Under the pieces are notes generated by a model that had not been told where the DNA came from, made no database searches, and saw only the letters and a program-made list of their open reading frames with translations. This document shows positions 62,171-64,000 of a DNA stretch of 64,000 nt, piece after piece. Position numbers and translations under genes: made by a program. The stretch's first letter is position 1. Each line of letters begins with the position of its first letter. Origin of the DNA: Cytophagaceae bacterium (GTDB taxonomy: Bacteria > Bacteroidota > Bacteroidia > Cytophagales > Cytophagaceae); contig JALONM010000003.1 of the NCBI GenBank assembly GCA_025454925.1, forward strand, positions 62,001 through 126,000, in the 5' to 3' direction.

Positions 62171-62175
62171 GTTTC
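62150..62175 (-). promoter_or_regulatory. Candidate TetR operator
   Basis: A perfect 8-bp inverted repeat (GAAACTTT, 10-base spacer, AAAGTTTC) covers the -33 box and spacer of the promoter. A related, imperfect GAAACAT / ATGTTTT element lies at about 62190-62210 and may be a second site. Confidence 0.65.
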
Positions 62176-62438
62176 CCAGGTTTAAATAGTAGAAACATTA
62201 TTACATGTTTTGTAGTATTCAACCTATCATTTTACAGGCATGAAATTGGAAAAAAATTTAGTATTCCCAGCATAGAGGTGGCCTCAAAGCAGCTAAAATT
62301 AGACTTGACCCAGACAAATCAGGGAATAAAGCGGATGAGCTAAAAAAATCAAAATAGACTATTACGTGAAAAGACGTAATCAAAGCGAAAAGATCATGGA
62401 GACTAAGTAGTCAAAGGATGCATCGAATACCTAAAATA
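62176..62438. other. Intergenic region upstream of the RND operon
   Basis: There is no credible gene. It holds the imperfect GAAACAT repeat and an ATTACGT-gaaaag-ACGTAAT hairpin at 62361-62380. Short frames between 62270 and 62410 have a coding-like look but carry early stops; a decayed gene cannot be excluded. Confidence 0.4.
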
Positions 62439-63686
62439 TTACATGGAACCTTGCTTGACGATCGGCTCTTGTACCTCAAAGTAGGATAACTTCTTCCCAT
62501 ATACCAGGATATAAACATAGCAGCATAAGGGAATAATGAAGGCTATTTTATAACTGATGAAGGAATAATTTAATACATTAAACGGTATTACGGCGCCACC
62601 GACAATAAACATAATCAGGATAGCCGAACCATCGAGTGAGAATTTACCCAGGCCGTTTACACCCAAGGAAAATATACAGGGAAACAGCACAGAATTAAAC
62701 AATCCTACCGCTACTACACAATAAATAGAGAAGGCTCCATACGTTATGATCGAGAGAAAAACCAACACACCTGCTACCGCCGCTGCCCAGGTAACCAATA
62801 CCCGGGGGCTATACCGGAGAAGTAAATAAGCCCCCACAAATCGGCCTATCATAGCGCATCCCCAGTAATACTTTGACAAATCGTCGGTAAATGTTTCAAT
62901 GTATTTGGCAAGTGCTACCTCTGCCCCTACATAGGCAAAAATGGCAAATGCTCCTAAGCGAAGCTGCGGAAAATGCAACACATGACGTTTCCGCAACGAA
63001 GTAATTTTATTCAACGGCTCCAGGTGCGAGGTAGGAATATCGGGAATATGGAAAATGGACATTACGAATGCAAAGAGCAACATAAATACTCCAATGTATA
63101 AATACGGAAGTTGAAGATTGGCAGAATCAATTTCAATAAGTTGCTGCACGGGTAAATTTTTGCGGATCTCTTCGGGCAAATTGGAAAAATATCGAATTAC
63201 CGATAAGGCAAATACTGGTCCCAATAAAGTACCCAGTGAATTGAGGGCTTGCAGCAAGGTCAATCGGGAAGCGGCACTGCGTTTATCTCCCATCAGCACC
63301 ACATATAAATTAGCCCCTACCTGCAAGGTAGTAATGCCTGCCGCTTGGATGAATAGGGCCGATAAAAATAAATAGTACTGCCGATGATCGATGGCAAAAT
63401 AGATTAGGAAACACCCCAGGCACAACAACATCCAGCCGGTGATAATGCTTCTTTTATAGCCCACCCGCTCAATCAAACTACCCGATATGGAAGAAAAAAC
63501 CAGGTAAGAAGAAAAAAAGGTGATGTCAATTAATGTTCCTACCGCATAATCGATGCTGAACAATTGCTTCAAATGTTCGCTGATAGCGAAATTCAACACA
63601 GTAATAAACCCCCAGAAAAAAAACAGTAGGGCAAAAATTGCCAGGCGCTTGAGTACGTCCTTGTCGGTATGGTCTAAACGATTCAT
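62439..63686 (-). CDS. FHS-family sugar:H+ symporter (FucP/GluP-like)
   Basis: A 415-residue MFS protein with 12 helices. The first helix reads ALLFFFWGFITVLNFAISEHLKQLF, a hallmark of the fucose-galactose-glucose:H+ symporter family, with LIERVGYKRSIITGWMLLCLG in loop 2-3 and RLTLLQALNSLGTLLGPVFA in the fifth. The inward half has SVLFPCIFSLGVNGLGKFSLDGSAILIMFIVGGAV. FHS members carry L-fucose, glucose, galactose or N-acetylglucosamine. It starts 44 bases after a gene that runs off the window edge, probably in one operon that could name the sugar. Confidence 0.87.
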   Translation of the reverse strand: MNRLDHTDKDVLKRLAIFALLFFFWGFITVLNFAISEHLKQLFSIDYAVGTLIDITFFSSYLVFSSISGSLIERVGYKRSIITGWMLLCLGCFLIYFAIDHRQYYLFLSALFIQAAGITTLQVGANLYVVLMGDKRSAASRLTLLQALNSLGTLLGPVFALSVIRYFSNLPEEIRKNLPVQQLIEIDSANLQLPYLYIGVFMLLFAFVMSIFHIPDIPTSHLEPLNKITSLRKRHVLHFPQLRLGAFAIFAYVGAEVALAKYIETFTDDLSKYYWGCAMIGRFVGAYLLLRYSPRVLVTWAAAVAGVLVFLSIITYGAFSIYCVVAVGLFNSVLFPCIFSLGVNGLGKFSLDGSAILIMFIVGGAVIPFNVLNYSFISYKIAFIIPLCCYVYILVYGKKLSYFEVQEPIVKQGSM

Positions 63687-63730
63687 TCAGCTTTGTCGAC
63701 CCCTATGTTACATTTTTTGAAGGAAAAAAC

Positions 63731-64000
63731 CTATTCTTCCGATAATAAATAGATACGAACATGAAGCGATTGAGTTGTTTCGGAAGAGGGGATTTGTGGC
63801 CAAACCATTTCACCGGAAGTAAGCTCTTGCTCGGATATTCCGGCACTCAATTCCAAGACTAAACACCTTCTTCCACTGCGACGAAGCAAGCGAAGTCCAG
63901 CAGGAAGCATGGAAATCTCTGCAAACCCTGTGAAAAAAGCAGCGTGGCGTTGCTTCCATCGATGAATGTCCTGGAAATCCTTATATCGTTCTCCTTCCAG
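63731..64000 (-). CDS. 3' end of an unidentified gene cut by the window edge
   Basis: An open minus-strand frame runs from the edge to a TAG at 63731, encoding the last 89 residues, e.g. LEGERYKDFQDIHRWKQRH near the edge and IPSSETTQSLHVRIYLLSEE at the end. It shows no stop for 89 codons and codon use like its neighbours. I do not recognise it. It lies 44 bases upstream of the FHS sugar transporter on the same strand, so it is likely a sugar-related partner, but that is guesswork. Confidence 0.55.
   Translation of the reverse strand: MEGERYKDFQDIHRWKQRHAAFFTGFAEISMLPAGLRLLRRSGRRCLVLELSAGISEQELTSGEMVWPQIPSSETTQSLHVRIYLLSEE

Noticed and set aside
1-64000. tRNA, rRNA, prophage or conjugative element genes.
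   Set aside because: None was recognised on reading both strands; no integrase or phage structural proteins occur.

Overview
The window looks like a chromosomal segment of a free-living Bacteroidota bacterium. Evidence for this includes promoters of the TTTG/TAnnTTTG type in place of sigma70 boxes, three very large secreted or surface proteins with C-terminal type IX secretion (T9SS) type domains, a long 391-residue NusB, the run nusB / DUF1573 / yajC / ybbR / coaE, and DUF3127 and SiaC-family proteins. The order within the phylum cannot be fixed from these data. No tRNA, rRNA, CRISPR array, phage or intact insertion sequence was found.

Layout. Bases 1-9000 hold housekeeping genes on the + strand: ilvE, an ABC exporter half, an SdhC-like cytochrome b, trigger factor, a minus-strand YedK/HMCES, an M3 oligoendopeptidase, a lipoprotein and a DUF3127 OB-fold protein. 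Bases 9000-16400 hold a secreted family-16 glycosidase (minus strand), an endonuclease/phosphatase-fold protein, an ArgD-like aminotransferase operon with two unknown membrane proteins, rlmH, and a histidine-rich OmpA protein. Bases 16500-26700 hold a phosphoesterase, the nusB to coaE cluster, a candidate structured RNA, valS, an OmpA/TSP3 protein and a phosphate-porin-like protein.

Bases 27500-34900 hold a three-gene surface operon (FISUMP lipoprotein, about 1500-residue T9SS protein, repeat lipoprotein) and two small minus-strand regulators (SpoIIAA/STAS-like and SiaC-like). Bases 35000-42000 hold an ABC-F ATPase, a second ABC exporter and a beta-helix T9SS protein. Bases 42400-48500 hold a probable beta-1,3-glucan (laminarin-type) degradation pair, GH16 then GH3. 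It is followed by the most unusual gene in the window: a 7TMR-DISM receptor joined through a coiled coil to the zinc-ribbon/helical DNA-binding end of an IS1595-type transposase, without the transposase catalytic domain.

Bases 48500-64000 hold an unknown conserved-looking protein, an SSS symporter, an MFS transporter, waaA-rsgA, an RND efflux operon (tetR-tolC-acrA-acrB order) with a visible operator/promoter, and an FHS-family sugar transporter with the end of an upstream gene cut by the window edge.

Several starts are decided by the sequence. The ABC exporter start must lie after a terminator hairpin. The membrane gene at 13785 and rsgA at 54129 overlap upstream stops as ATGA and TTGA. Four genes have an ATG only 3-5 bases after a good -7 box, which suggests leaderless transcripts.
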